This document shows positions 24,028-33,235 of a DNA stretch of 64,000 bases, in pieces. Both the position numbers and the translations under genes were made by a program. Position 1 is the first letter of the stretch. Every line of letters starts with the position of its first letter. Under the pieces are notes generated by a model. The model saw only the letters and a program-made list of their open reading frames with translations. It ran no database searches and was not told the origin of the DNA. This DNA is from Fibrobacter succinogenes (GTDB taxonomy: Bacteria > Fibrobacterota > Fibrobacteria > Fibrobacterales > Fibrobacteraceae), in assembly GCA_902776765.1 (NCBI GenBank), contig CACYRP010000004.1, positions 1 to 64,000 of the forward strand, read 5' to 3'.

Positions 24028-24733
24028 CGAACTTGTAGCCTGCTCCACGGATGGAAAGAATGATTTTTGGATTTGCCTGGTCGTCTTCGAGTTTGCGTCT
24101 CAAGTTTACAATGTGGTTGTCGATTGTTCTTGTTGAGGGCATGTTGTCGGGCGTGTAACCCCAGAGGTCTTGCAACAAGTCTTCTCGCAAAATGACTTCG
24201 CCGCGGCGTTGCCAGAAATACTTGAGAATCTGGAATTCCCTCGTGGAAAGTTCCAGCGGGACGCCGCCCTTGGTGGCGACGAACTTTTTGAAATCCATGT
24301 GGATATCGGCAAAGTCAATAACGTCCACGGACGAAAGCTGCTTGGCGGGTGCTTTCTGGAGGTCGATTCGGCGGAGGAACGCTTTTACGCGAGCGAGTAA
24401 TTCCAGAATCGAGAACGGTTTTGTCACATAGTCATCGGCGCCCATGTCAAGGCCTGCAACCTTGCTAGTTTCTTCCGTTTTGGCGGTGAGCATGATGATG
24501 ATGCATTCCGGGTGCTTTTTGCGGATGAATCGGCAGACTTCAAAGCCGCTCTTCTTGGGGAGCATCACGTCCAGCAAAATCAAGTGCGGCTGGAACGAGT
24601 CCGTCTTGGCTATCGCTTCTTCGCCATCGCATGCCGTTTCGACTTCGTAGTTTTCGAGCTCGAAGTTGTCCTGGAGCCCAAGCCGGATGATTTCTTCGTC
24701 TTCAACAATGAGGATTCTGTGTTGCATAATCAT
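24020..24733 (-). CDS. OmpR/PhoB-family response regulator
   Basis: 237 aa. The receiver domain has the acidic pair in VEDEEII, the phosphoacceptor Asp in LILLDVMLPKKSG, the Thr in MLTAKTEE and the Lys in DYVTKPFS. The C-terminal winged helix shows LSTREFQILKYFWQRRGEVILREDLLQDLWGY and IVNLRRKLEDD with IRGAGYKFDA at the end, as in PhoB-like proteins. The ATG overlaps the kinase stop as ATGA; a second in-frame ATG two codons later is possible. It is the partner of the upstream kinase and is coupled to the PQQ/TPR protein. Target genes are not known. Confidence 0.93.
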   Translation of the reverse strand: MIMQHRILIVEDEEIIRLGLQDNFELENYEVETACDGEEAIAKTDSFQPHLILLDVMLPKKSGFEVCRFIRKKHPECIIIMLTAKTEETSKVAGLDMGADDYVTKPFSILELLARVKAFLRRIDLQKAPAKQLSSVDVIDFADIHMDFKKFVATKGGVPLELSTREFQILKYFWQRRGEVILREDLLQDLWGYTPDNMPSTRTIDNHIVNLRRKLEDDQANPKIILSIRGAGYKFDA

Positions 24734-26778
24734 TCTGCCTTTTTGAATCGTACGGTAAAGGTGGAGCCCTTGCCGGGTTTGCTGGTGAGTGAAATGGTGG
24801 CTTTGTGCGTTTCGGCTACGCGTTTGACAATGGCAAGGCCAAGGCCTGAGCCTTTCGTGCTGCGAGTCATTTCATCACCGACTCTATAAAAATCATTAAA
24901 TATATTTTTTTGTTCCGAAGAAGGAATACCGATTCCTGAATCTGCAACGGAGAAAACGACCCTGTCTTCGGCCGGTACTACCGTGATGGTAATGTTGCCG
25001 GGCGCATTTGTATATTTAATGGCGTTTTCGATAAGGTTTTGCACCAAGCTGTAGAGGGCCGTGTAGTCGCCGATTACATATAAACTGGGCTCAATCTTGG
25101 TATGGAACAGAAGGCCTTTTTCCACACCGATATCTTCGACGCTGTCAAAAACTTTTTGCACGCAAGCCGAAAAGTCAAGTTTTTCCCAATGGAATCCGCT
25201 TTTGCCGTGTTCCATGCGCGTGTAGTTCAAAATGGCGCCAATCAAGTTTTCGAGTCGGGTCGCTTCCTTGCCGATAAGCCCTGAATATTCTTGCACTTTC
25301 TCGACTTTTTGCACACGCCCGCGAGCCATCATTTCGGCAAACATCTTGATGGAGGTGAGCGGCGTCTTGAGTTCGTGTGAAATGCTCGAAAGGAAGTTTG
25401 CTTTCATGGCCAAAAGCTTATGCTCTTGCGTGAGGAATCTGAACATCACGATAGATCCGAGCAGCACCGTAATGAGCGAGAACGACAAAAGCCCGTACAT
25501 GAGGAACATGCGCTTGCGTGTTTCTTTCTTGATTTCGCTCAAACCTTTTTCGTATAAAGTCAAACTCCAGGAAATAATCTTGTCGAGCTGGACTTGCGTC
25601 ATGACGGCGGAACTGTCAGAAACATGGCCGAGGATTAAAGTCTTGTCTGGCCCTTCGGTGATGGAGTAGGGGATTCCCTTCCAGCCTTGAGCCGAAGTCT
25701 TTAGCTTGGAACGCATGCGTTCGCGGTATTCATCGATGTTTACCTTGGCAAGAACAACTTGATCCCCGGAGAGTATGGGGTAGCTCATTTTGATGAACGT
25801 CGCCTTGCTGTTACTCATGATATCAATGCCGCTCTTGGATGTCGTTTCTTTATTCAAGAGGGCCTGGACTATTTCTTTGTTGTTAAAGAAAATATCCATG
25901 TAGCCAAGCTGGCGGTTGAAGTTCTCGCGCAAGTTCCAGAACGCTTCGCGCTTTTCTTGGCTCAAGTTTTCGAACGAGAGGATTTGGGTAAAGGCTGTTT
26001 CGAAAAAGAATTTTGCCGAGGGCAGATTCTCGATGTTCTTGCTCTGCAGGAATTGGTTCAATACTGCAAGGGTGTAGTCTTCGGCTTCTTTGTGCTTTTT
26101 TTGCGCCACAAGAATTTCGAAGTGCAGCAAGTTCACTGAACGCGTGAGGTCCGAATGCAGGTAGCCTTGCTGGTGCGGGTGCTCTTCAAGAATGTTGAGG
26201 AGGCGGAGCGCTTCGTCGTATTCCTTGGTCTTGTAGGCTATGCGCACAAGGCCAAGAATGTTCTGGATTTGGTCATCTTTGGAATCGAACGAAAAGCGCA
26301 GTTGGCGAGCCGAACGCGAGAGGTTTACGGGCTGCGGCATGGCCGAGGTGACCTCTTCGCGGAAAATCATCTTTTCAAACGGACTTGCTATGCTGTTTGA
26401 AAAGTCAGAGGTCTTTGAAAAGTGCTTGGACGAAATGTCGGGGTAAATCAGCGTCCCGTTGTTGTACAGGAACATGGCCTCGATGCCGCTTACCGTCTTG
26501 AACTGTGTGGCATTGCCGAAATCTAGAAGGCTGTGCGGTTGTTCGTAAAGGTACAGAGACGCCGATTTGACTTCTTGGAAAATCTTGCTCTGTTCCTTAC
26601 TGACCGTCGTTTCGCACTGCTCGCGGAATGTCTCCGTGCTTTCGTTGTAGTTCTTTTGGGCGAGGTACGCTTCGTTCTGGATGTTGCGTACACTCAAAAA
26701 CGAGAGGATTGCTGTTGGTAAGACAATGCCTCCCGCAAAAAAGGAAAGGAAAAGAAGATTGCTACGAGATATCCGCAT
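24730..26778 (-). CDS. Membrane sensor histidine kinase with a TPR-like sensory region
   Basis: 682 aa. TM1 at about 8-28 and TM2 at about 425-445 enclose an unusually long extracytoplasmic region of about 390 residues. This region includes TPR-like helices (VRIAYKTKEYDEALRLLNILEEHP ... FEILVAQKKHKEAEDYTLAVLNQFL). The HisKA domain has the phosphoacceptor in SSISHELKTPLTSIKMF. The ATPase domain shows N-box NLIENAIKYTN, DSGIGIPSSE and GSGLGLAIVK. A periplasmic TPR sensory module suggests it senses a protein or envelope state rather than a small ligand (inference). Its stop overlaps the response regulator start. Confidence 0.9.
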   Translation of the reverse strand: MRISRSNLLFLSFFAGGIVLPTAILSFLSVRNIQNEAYLAQKNYNESTETFREQCETTVSKEQSKIFQEVKSASLYLYEQPHSLLDFGNATQFKTVSGIEAMFLYNNGTLIYPDISSKHFSKTSDFSNSIASPFEKMIFREEVTSAMPQPVNLSRSARQLRFSFDSKDDQIQNILGLVRIAYKTKEYDEALRLLNILEEHPHQQGYLHSDLTRSVNLLHFEILVAQKKHKEAEDYTLAVLNQFLQSKNIENLPSAKFFFETAFTQILSFENLSQEKREAFWNLRENFNRQLGYMDIFFNNKEIVQALLNKETTSKSGIDIMSNSKATFIKMSYPILSGDQVVLAKVNIDEYRERMRSKLKTSAQGWKGIPYSITEGPDKTLILGHVSDSSAVMTQVQLDKIISWSLTLYEKGLSEIKKETRKRMFLMYGLLSFSLITVLLGSIVMFRFLTQEHKLLAMKANFLSSISHELKTPLTSIKMFAEMMARGRVQKVEKVQEYSGLIGKEATRLENLIGAILNYTRMEHGKSGFHWEKLDFSACVQKVFDSVEDIGVEKGLLFHTKIEPSLYVIGDYTALYSLVQNLIENAIKYTNAPGNITITVVPAEDRVVFSVADSGIGIPSSEQKNIFNDFYRVGDEMTRSTKGSGLGLAIVKRVAETHKATISLTSKPGKGSTFTVRFKKAE

Positions 26779-26793
26779 TGGAAGCTCACTTCC

Positions 26794-26910
26794 CTAAAAT
26801 GGAATATGCGCTGACAATTCAGGATAATTGAGTATGAGGACACTCCCAGCCATGAGGATGGCTAGAATCGAAATCGCGACGCCAATGATAATCAATAAAC
26901 TTTTTGTCAC
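26794..26910 (-). CDS. Small single-pass membrane protein, 38 aa
   Basis: A GTG start overlaps the TGA of the LysM gene in the form GTGA. The ORF ends at TAG 15 bp before the kinase start. It encodes a Lys-Ser start, then one long hydrophobic helix (LLIIIGVAISILAILMAGSV) and a short polar tail. The overlap and the tight spacing on both sides argue for a real, translationally coupled gene. No homologue is recognised. It may modulate the adjacent kinase, but this is conjecture. Confidence 0.5.
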   Translation of the reverse strand: MTKSLLIIIGVAISILAILMAGSVLILNYPELSAHIPF

Positions 26911-28064
26911 TGGGCGATGTTTGCTTGATGGGTCACGGAGACCTTGTGTCCAAGTTTAATATGGCGACTGTTCGAGTAAACTTCACGAACTAGAACGGTA
27001 CATTCTTTGTTGGTCGCTCTTGCAATCACGCCACGTCCAAGGAGTCTAGGCGGGAGGCCTGCATCGGAATTGTCTTCTTCCCAAATGGCGATGGCATCTC
27101 CGGTGTTGTAGCCATGTTCCGTACCCTTGTCTACTAACACGTAGGCGTAAGAACCGATGAGGAGCATCGGGTCCATTGTATAGCGGATCATCGCCATTTC
27201 TTCGATCTTTGCTTCGGGGACGGCGGTGTAGCCGGATACGTTCAGTATGTTGAGAGGCTGTTTCAGGCGGGCTTTAGAATGGTCCGTCTTGATTTCTCTA
27301 AAGCTTTGGACAATCTTTGCTCTGGAGAGCGTATCGCCAACAGCGGTAATCTTTGCATAGCCAGAAAGTCTGACCAATGCGAACCTGTCGAAACTCTTGT
27401 CTTTGTTTGTCGGGACTTCGATAGCTCGTGCATCCAAGATTTCGACCAAGTCGCCTTTCTTGACGTTTGCATCTGTCTTACGTCCAATACCGACAACGAT
27501 TTCGGATTCAGGAATGTGGATAATCGGCTCCTTCTTTTCGCCGGAGCGGATGGAGAAGAAACGCTTGTCCTTCTTGAGGGAATCGATCGTGTAGATTTCG
27601 GGAGCGAGAATCTGGTAGTAGCCGTTGAAAATCTTCGGTTCCGGACGCTTTTGGTAGAAGTAAGCATCTGCGGCTTTTTTACGCTTTTGCTTTTTGTCTT
27701 TGTCGCGGAGATTCCCGAGCATGTTCTCGAAATCGCCTTTGCGGGCGTCTCGTTCATCGCAGCCTACAGCCTTGATGTTCTTTGGCAAGTTGGAATCGGC
27801 AACGGCAGCTTCGCAAGGTCTTGTTTTGGGCAGGCGGTTTCCGTCGTCCTTGATACCATCACCTAAATTGATGGAGTCGCCCGGATAGATCCAGTGCGGG
27901 TCTTGAATGTGCCTGTTGTTTTCCCAGAGGTCGGGCCAGGCAAACGGATCGTTTAAAAATTCACCACTGATGTCCCAGAGGGTATCGCCTTTTTTAACTA
28001 CATAGGCAGATGCAATTAGAGCCGAAAGACCAAGGCAAATCGAAGCACTTTTTAAAAATCGCAT
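26907..28064 (-). CDS. Secreted LysM peptidoglycan-binding protein
   Basis: 385 aa. The start MRFLKSASICLGLSALIASA has AGGGAA upstream and is a signal peptide. A LysM domain follows immediately (YVVKKGDTLWDISGEFLNDPFAWPDLW ... WIYPGDSINL, residues about 21-68). The rest is Lys/Asp-rich and beta-like, with DLVEILDARAIEVPTN and YAYVLVDKGTEHGYNTGDAIAIWEED resembling the long LysM proteins of unknown function in the FCB group. It should sit in the periplasm bound to murein. It heads the small membrane peptide-kinase-regulator-PQQ operon, which points to envelope monitoring. Confidence 0.8.
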   Translation of the reverse strand: MRFLKSASICLGLSALIASAYVVKKGDTLWDISGEFLNDPFAWPDLWENNRHIQDPHWIYPGDSINLGDGIKDDGNRLPKTRPCEAAVADSNLPKNIKAVGCDERDARKGDFENMLGNLRDKDKKQKRKKAADAYFYQKRPEPKIFNGYYQILAPEIYTIDSLKKDKRFFSIRSGEKKEPIIHIPESEIVVGIGRKTDANVKKGDLVEILDARAIEVPTNKDKSFDRFALVRLSGYAKITAVGDTLSRAKIVQSFREIKTDHSKARLKQPLNILNVSGYTAVPEAKIEEMAMIRYTMDPMLLIGSYAYVLVDKGTEHGYNTGDAIAIWEEDNSDAGLPPRLLGRGVIARATNKECTVLVREVYSNSRHIKLGHKVSVTHQANIAQ

Positions 28065-28104
28065 ACACTTTTCCCTAATCAAATAATTATTGTCTAATAT
28101 TAAT

Positions 28105-29475
28105 TTAATCTTTTCTTTGCTTAAAAGAGGGCGTTTTTTGCACAAAATGAGGAATATCCGACATTTTTGAGCTCAGGAGGCGTTCCTTGGGGCGTTGGAT
28201 ATTGCGGGAACGGTGTGCAAGGGCTGGATTTTGACCCAAAATGCCCACTCTATCAGGTACAAAGAGGAATAGAATTTCGAAATTGCCGCGGCCCGGTTCC
28301 AAGTAGAATGGGATGCTCTTGCGGAGCATGTAACCCTCGTTTCTGAACGATTTGATTGCCTTGGAGGCCGTTTCGAGGTTGCCTGTCTGCAAGAGAATTC
28401 TTTCAGGGCGCGATCCGGCAAGCGTAAGCATCAATTCCGAAGTGATTGTATCTTCGCTATTCAAGTTGAGATAGAATGTCCAGCGGCCCTCGGCATTTTC
28501 GCTCTTGGAGAAAAATTTCGAGATGAAGTTAGCGTCCAAGTGGCTGCGATGGAAACGCATGTTCTGGGTTGCTATGTTACGGATGTTCTGCTTGGACGAC
28601 TGCATGGCCGATTCTCGGCAATCAAGCGCTTCGACTTGCTTAAAGAATGGTGCGAGCGATGCTGAAACGTAAGATGAACCGGAACAGAATTCAAAGAATC
28701 GGTCTTCGCGGTTCGGATGGATTGCATCTTTGATACGGAGGGGCAAATTGAGCCAGGCATCCTTGATGCGGGGGGTCCAGTCTAGAACATGCATGCAGAA
28801 ACCGGTCGATGCAATTGGCATAAAGTTGTTTCCGAATGCACTCTTGCATTCCACCTTCATGCCCTGCGCATCTGCGGGGTTGAAAAGACGGTCGGGGAGG
28901 CAATGGATTTGGTGACAGCTGATGACTTCGGGGCAGCTGCGTTCAAGGAAATCGACGAAAGTCTTGTAGCCATGTGCCGAAATCTTGCCTTTGACGTTGA
29001 CCTGTACGAGGAGCGCGAAACGCCCGTCGCCCGTGGCGCGGAACCAAATTTGGCGTAAAGCTTTCTTGAAGATGCGCAGGTGGTCCTTTTGAAGCTGTTC
29101 CATGACTCGGTTCACAAGCACTAAAGGCTTCATATCGCGGGAGGGGGCATCAATGATAAGGTTCTCTTGAGCTCCTTTATATTCCTTGATTATTCTCCAG
29201 TCGGAATTTTCAGGAGTGGCATCCGCAGTAAACCAAGCCTGCAGTTTTCCCGGTATGCGGTCGTTTTCCATCCATGCCGAAACTTGCGCCTTGATGTCGT
29301 CGAACGAGAGAATTTTACGAACAACAGGCTTGTCGGCCTTTGCCGGTTTCTTTTCGAATTCATCGTCCTTACGGACATCTGATTTTCTGGAAGCGTGGAA
29401 CTTGCCTCCGGTGAGGGGTTTGCCGATCCTGTTGCCTTCGGTACGGCGTGGAAAACGATTATTCTGTTTGTACAT
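28105..29475 (-). CDS. TrmA/RlmD-fold RNA methyltransferase homologue lacking the catalytic cysteine
   Basis: 456 aa with a basic N-terminus (about 1-50) without the four TrmA/RlmD cluster cysteines. The middle resembles the central domain of the RNA m5U methyltransferases. The SAM-binding fold is seen as RFFEFCSGSSYVSASLAPFF (normally a D-LYCG-G motif), then VEALDCRESAMQSSKQNI. Where the family has its nucleophile motif SCNP the sequence reads ILLQTGNLETASKAIKSF, and the C-terminal Glu motif has become LEPGRGNFEILFLF. The nucleophile is thus absent. It may be a non-catalytic RNA-binding paralogue or use different chemistry. It lies 21 bp downstream of the RepA-like gene. Confidence 0.65.
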   Translation of the reverse strand: MYKQNNRFPRRTEGNRIGKPLTGGKFHASRKSDVRKDDEFEKKPAKADKPVVRKILSFDDIKAQVSAWMENDRIPGKLQAWFTADATPENSDWRIIKEYKGAQENLIIDAPSRDMKPLVLVNRVMEQLQKDHLRIFKKALRQIWFRATGDGRFALLVQVNVKGKISAHGYKTFVDFLERSCPEVISCHQIHCLPDRLFNPADAQGMKVECKSAFGNNFMPIASTGFCMHVLDWTPRIKDAWLNLPLRIKDAIHPNREDRFFEFCSGSSYVSASLAPFFKQVEALDCRESAMQSSKQNIRNIATQNMRFHRSHLDANFISKFFSKSENAEGRWTFYLNLNSEDTITSELMLTLAGSRPERILLQTGNLETASKAIKSFRNEGYMLRKSIPFYLEPGRGNFEILFLFVPDRVGILGQNPALAHRSRNIQRPKERLLSSKMSDIPHFVQKTPSFKQRKD

Positions 29476-29496
29476 CTTTAAAATCGTGTTGAATGT

Positions 29497-31284
29497 TTAA
29501 ACTACAAATCTAGGATAAATCCAAGAACATTCCTTAGCGAGTGTCTTCGGAAATTCGCGGAACGAACCGTTGATTTGATACGTATTGAGGCTACCTTCCA
29601 CCGGCGAGAGCGACATGACACTATCGGCGCGAGCTTCAAGGTAGGGGTATTCGTTGATGTTCGTGGAAGTTACAACTGCACAGCCTGTGAGGGCGATAAT
29701 CGAGTCGACCATCTGCATGAGGATCTGGTGCGGGGAACCGCTAAGTCTTGAAGATTTCGGATTGTGCAGCACAGCAGAAATCGGATCGATGACAACAACT
29801 TTGTAATTGTGGTTTTCGAGCCTTTTGGCACCTTGGATTCTTTTGGCGATAAGCTGTGCAATCTCAAGCGGGGTAAGGGCTGTTCCACGGAGGTTCAGGA
29901 AACCGAACTTGGATGTATTGGCCTGAAGCCTGCGTCTTTCGCCGAGCAAAAAGAGGCGGTTTAGGAACACGGACTTGGTGAGTTCCAAATTTATGAACAA
30001 AACATCGTTTTCGTTTGTCGTGTTGCCGAGCCAGTCTTCACCATAGCAGATGGAAAGCGCCATGTCCATGAGGGCAAGGGATTTTCCGCTTTTGGGAGGT
30101 GCTGTGAACAAGAAAAATTCACCGGCGCGCAGAACGTTTTCGATAATGGTGGCATCTTTCTTGGGAGCGGCTTCAGAATCGCTTGCAAGTTCGATAAGCG
30201 GCTTTCCGTCGAGCGAGTATTCCGCCCATTCTTGCCATTCCGTGAAGTTCTTGGCTCCTTGTTCCAAGGCGATGAGGTACTGCTGTTTACCGTTGCGAAG
30301 CACGCCTGGCATGCGAACCATTTGGTTTGGATTGCGGTTGCCGTCATCGACTTTGAATCCTTGTGATTCAAGCGTCTGGAAAAGGAAGTTTACACGTTCG
30401 TTGTATTCTTCAAGATCATGTGCTTCGATTTTGATCCAGGCTTGTACGGAATTTGCACCCGTGTTCACGAGGGCGGCGCAGGGAAGGTTCAATGCCTTGT
30501 AATAGGCAAGCTGCTTTGCTAGCGTCATCTTCGGGTTGTCTACGACAACGTAACGGTAATGCCAGCTTTCGTCGGTGGCATCTTCGCTGCTCTTGACAGC
30601 GTTGATGGTCAAAAGCGCTCCGTCCGGGCTGTCGAGCTGCTTCATGATTTTCTTGAGCGCTTCGTCTTGCCCGATAATATTTGAAACAAGTTCACAGGAA
30701 CTGTTCGGCGTGTTTGAAATCTTGAATTCTACAGTCTCGTCGGGTTTGAATGTGGCGGCGAGCAACTTTGCAAAGTCTTTGCGCCAGTCCGGAGCTGGCC
30801 ACGGAATCGAGAGCGCTTCAGGGTCAATCTTGAAGTTCTGCAATAACTCCAAAGACTGGTTGTCGAGTCCAAGCGCTATCATCTGCTGCATCATGCTTGC
30901 AGATATTGGCGAGATGATGGTTTGGCCCATCGGGGCAACGCTTGGCGCGCTCATAGCAGGGCTCATTGCGCTAGGGGCTGCACTCGGTTGTTGGGCCGCT
31001 GCAGGAGCCGGTGCCGCTGCAGCTTGTGCTGCTGCCTTTTGTTCTTCTTCGCGTTCTGTTCTCCGTTTTTCTTCAGAGAACGCATTTCGCAAAATTGTTT
31101 CTACGTCATCAGGAGAGAGACCTTCGTCTCTAGCTTTTCCGCCCAACTGGAATGAGGCGTCCATGAATGTCCAGCCTTCATCCAAGGCCGCAACGCCTGC
31201 CTTGTACAATTCCTTCTTCAGTTCGTTCGGATCGGAGAACTTGGCTTTGATAAATTCGTTGAGAATTTTTCTTGCGTTTTCCAT
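29497..31284 (-). CDS. RepA-like AAA ATPase with a primase-like (AEP-type) domain
   Basis: 595 aa. The start MENARKIL has GGAGG at 7 nt. Residues 1-75 are helical, then a long Ala/Pro-rich linker (about 80-130). Residues about 155-340 resemble archaeo-eukaryotic-primase-like domains of plasmid and phage proteins: VVVDNPKM, LPCAALVNTGANSVQAWIKIEAHDLEEYNERV and NPNQMVRMPGVLRNGKQQYLIA. The C-terminus is a hexameric RepA/RecA-type ATPase: Walker A APPKSGKSLALMDMALS, Walker B KVVVIDPISAVL, and a sensor VVTSTNIN. Such proteins unwind replicon origins in mobile elements. Here it is between thiC and an RNA-methylase homologue without other mobile genes, so a replication or repair role is conjecture. 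Confidence 0.65.
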   Translation of the reverse strand: MENARKILNEFIKAKFSDPNELKKELYKAGVAALDEGWTFMDASFQLGGKARDEGLSPDDVETILRNAFSEEKRRTEREEEQKAAAQAAAAPAPAAAQQPSAAPSAMSPAMSAPSVAPMGQTIISPISASMMQQMIALGLDNQSLELLQNFKIDPEALSIPWPAPDWRKDFAKLLAATFKPDETVEFKISNTPNSSCELVSNIIGQDEALKKIMKQLDSPDGALLTINAVKSSEDATDESWHYRYVVVDNPKMTLAKQLAYYKALNLPCAALVNTGANSVQAWIKIEAHDLEEYNERVNFLFQTLESQGFKVDDGNRNPNQMVRMPGVLRNGKQQYLIALEQGAKNFTEWQEWAEYSLDGKPLIELASDSEAAPKKDATIIENVLRAGEFFLFTAPPKSGKSLALMDMALSICYGEDWLGNTTNENDVLFINLELTKSVFLNRLFLLGERRRLQANTSKFGFLNLRGTALTPLEIAQLIAKRIQGAKRLENHNYKVVVIDPISAVLHNPKSSRLSGSPHQILMQMVDSIIALTGCAVVTSTNINEYPYLEARADSVMSLSPVEGSLNTYQINGSFREFPKTLAKECSWIYPRFVV

Positions 31285-31329
31285 AGACACCTCCAAGTTG
31301 GGCGGGTTTTATTAATTATAAAGTTACTT

Positions 31330-33025
<1,696 letters not shown>

Positions 33026-33080
33026 AATATAGATAATTGGGAGGTTTGAGGTATGGGGTCAGTTGCCTTCGGCTCCTTTT

Positions 33081-33134
33081 GAGGGGTGAGGTGGGCGAAA
33101 TAGGTTAATAAATCGTGGTTCGTGATTAGTAGAA
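33081..33134. repeat. Degenerate heptameric repeat upstream of the FISUMP gene
   Basis: Period-7 blocks such as GAGGGGT, GAGGTGG, and later CGTGGTT, CGTGATT, AGTAGAA. They are less regular than the other arrays, but have the same period and an intergenic position. Confidence 0.4.
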
Positions 33135-33235
33135 TTCAACTAAGGTGAAGTGATGCCAAGTTTCAAGTTTCTATAGGCTTAAAGTAAACTTTGGTGTAGT
33201 ATGAAGTCGAAGAACTTAAATTTGTATATTGAGCA

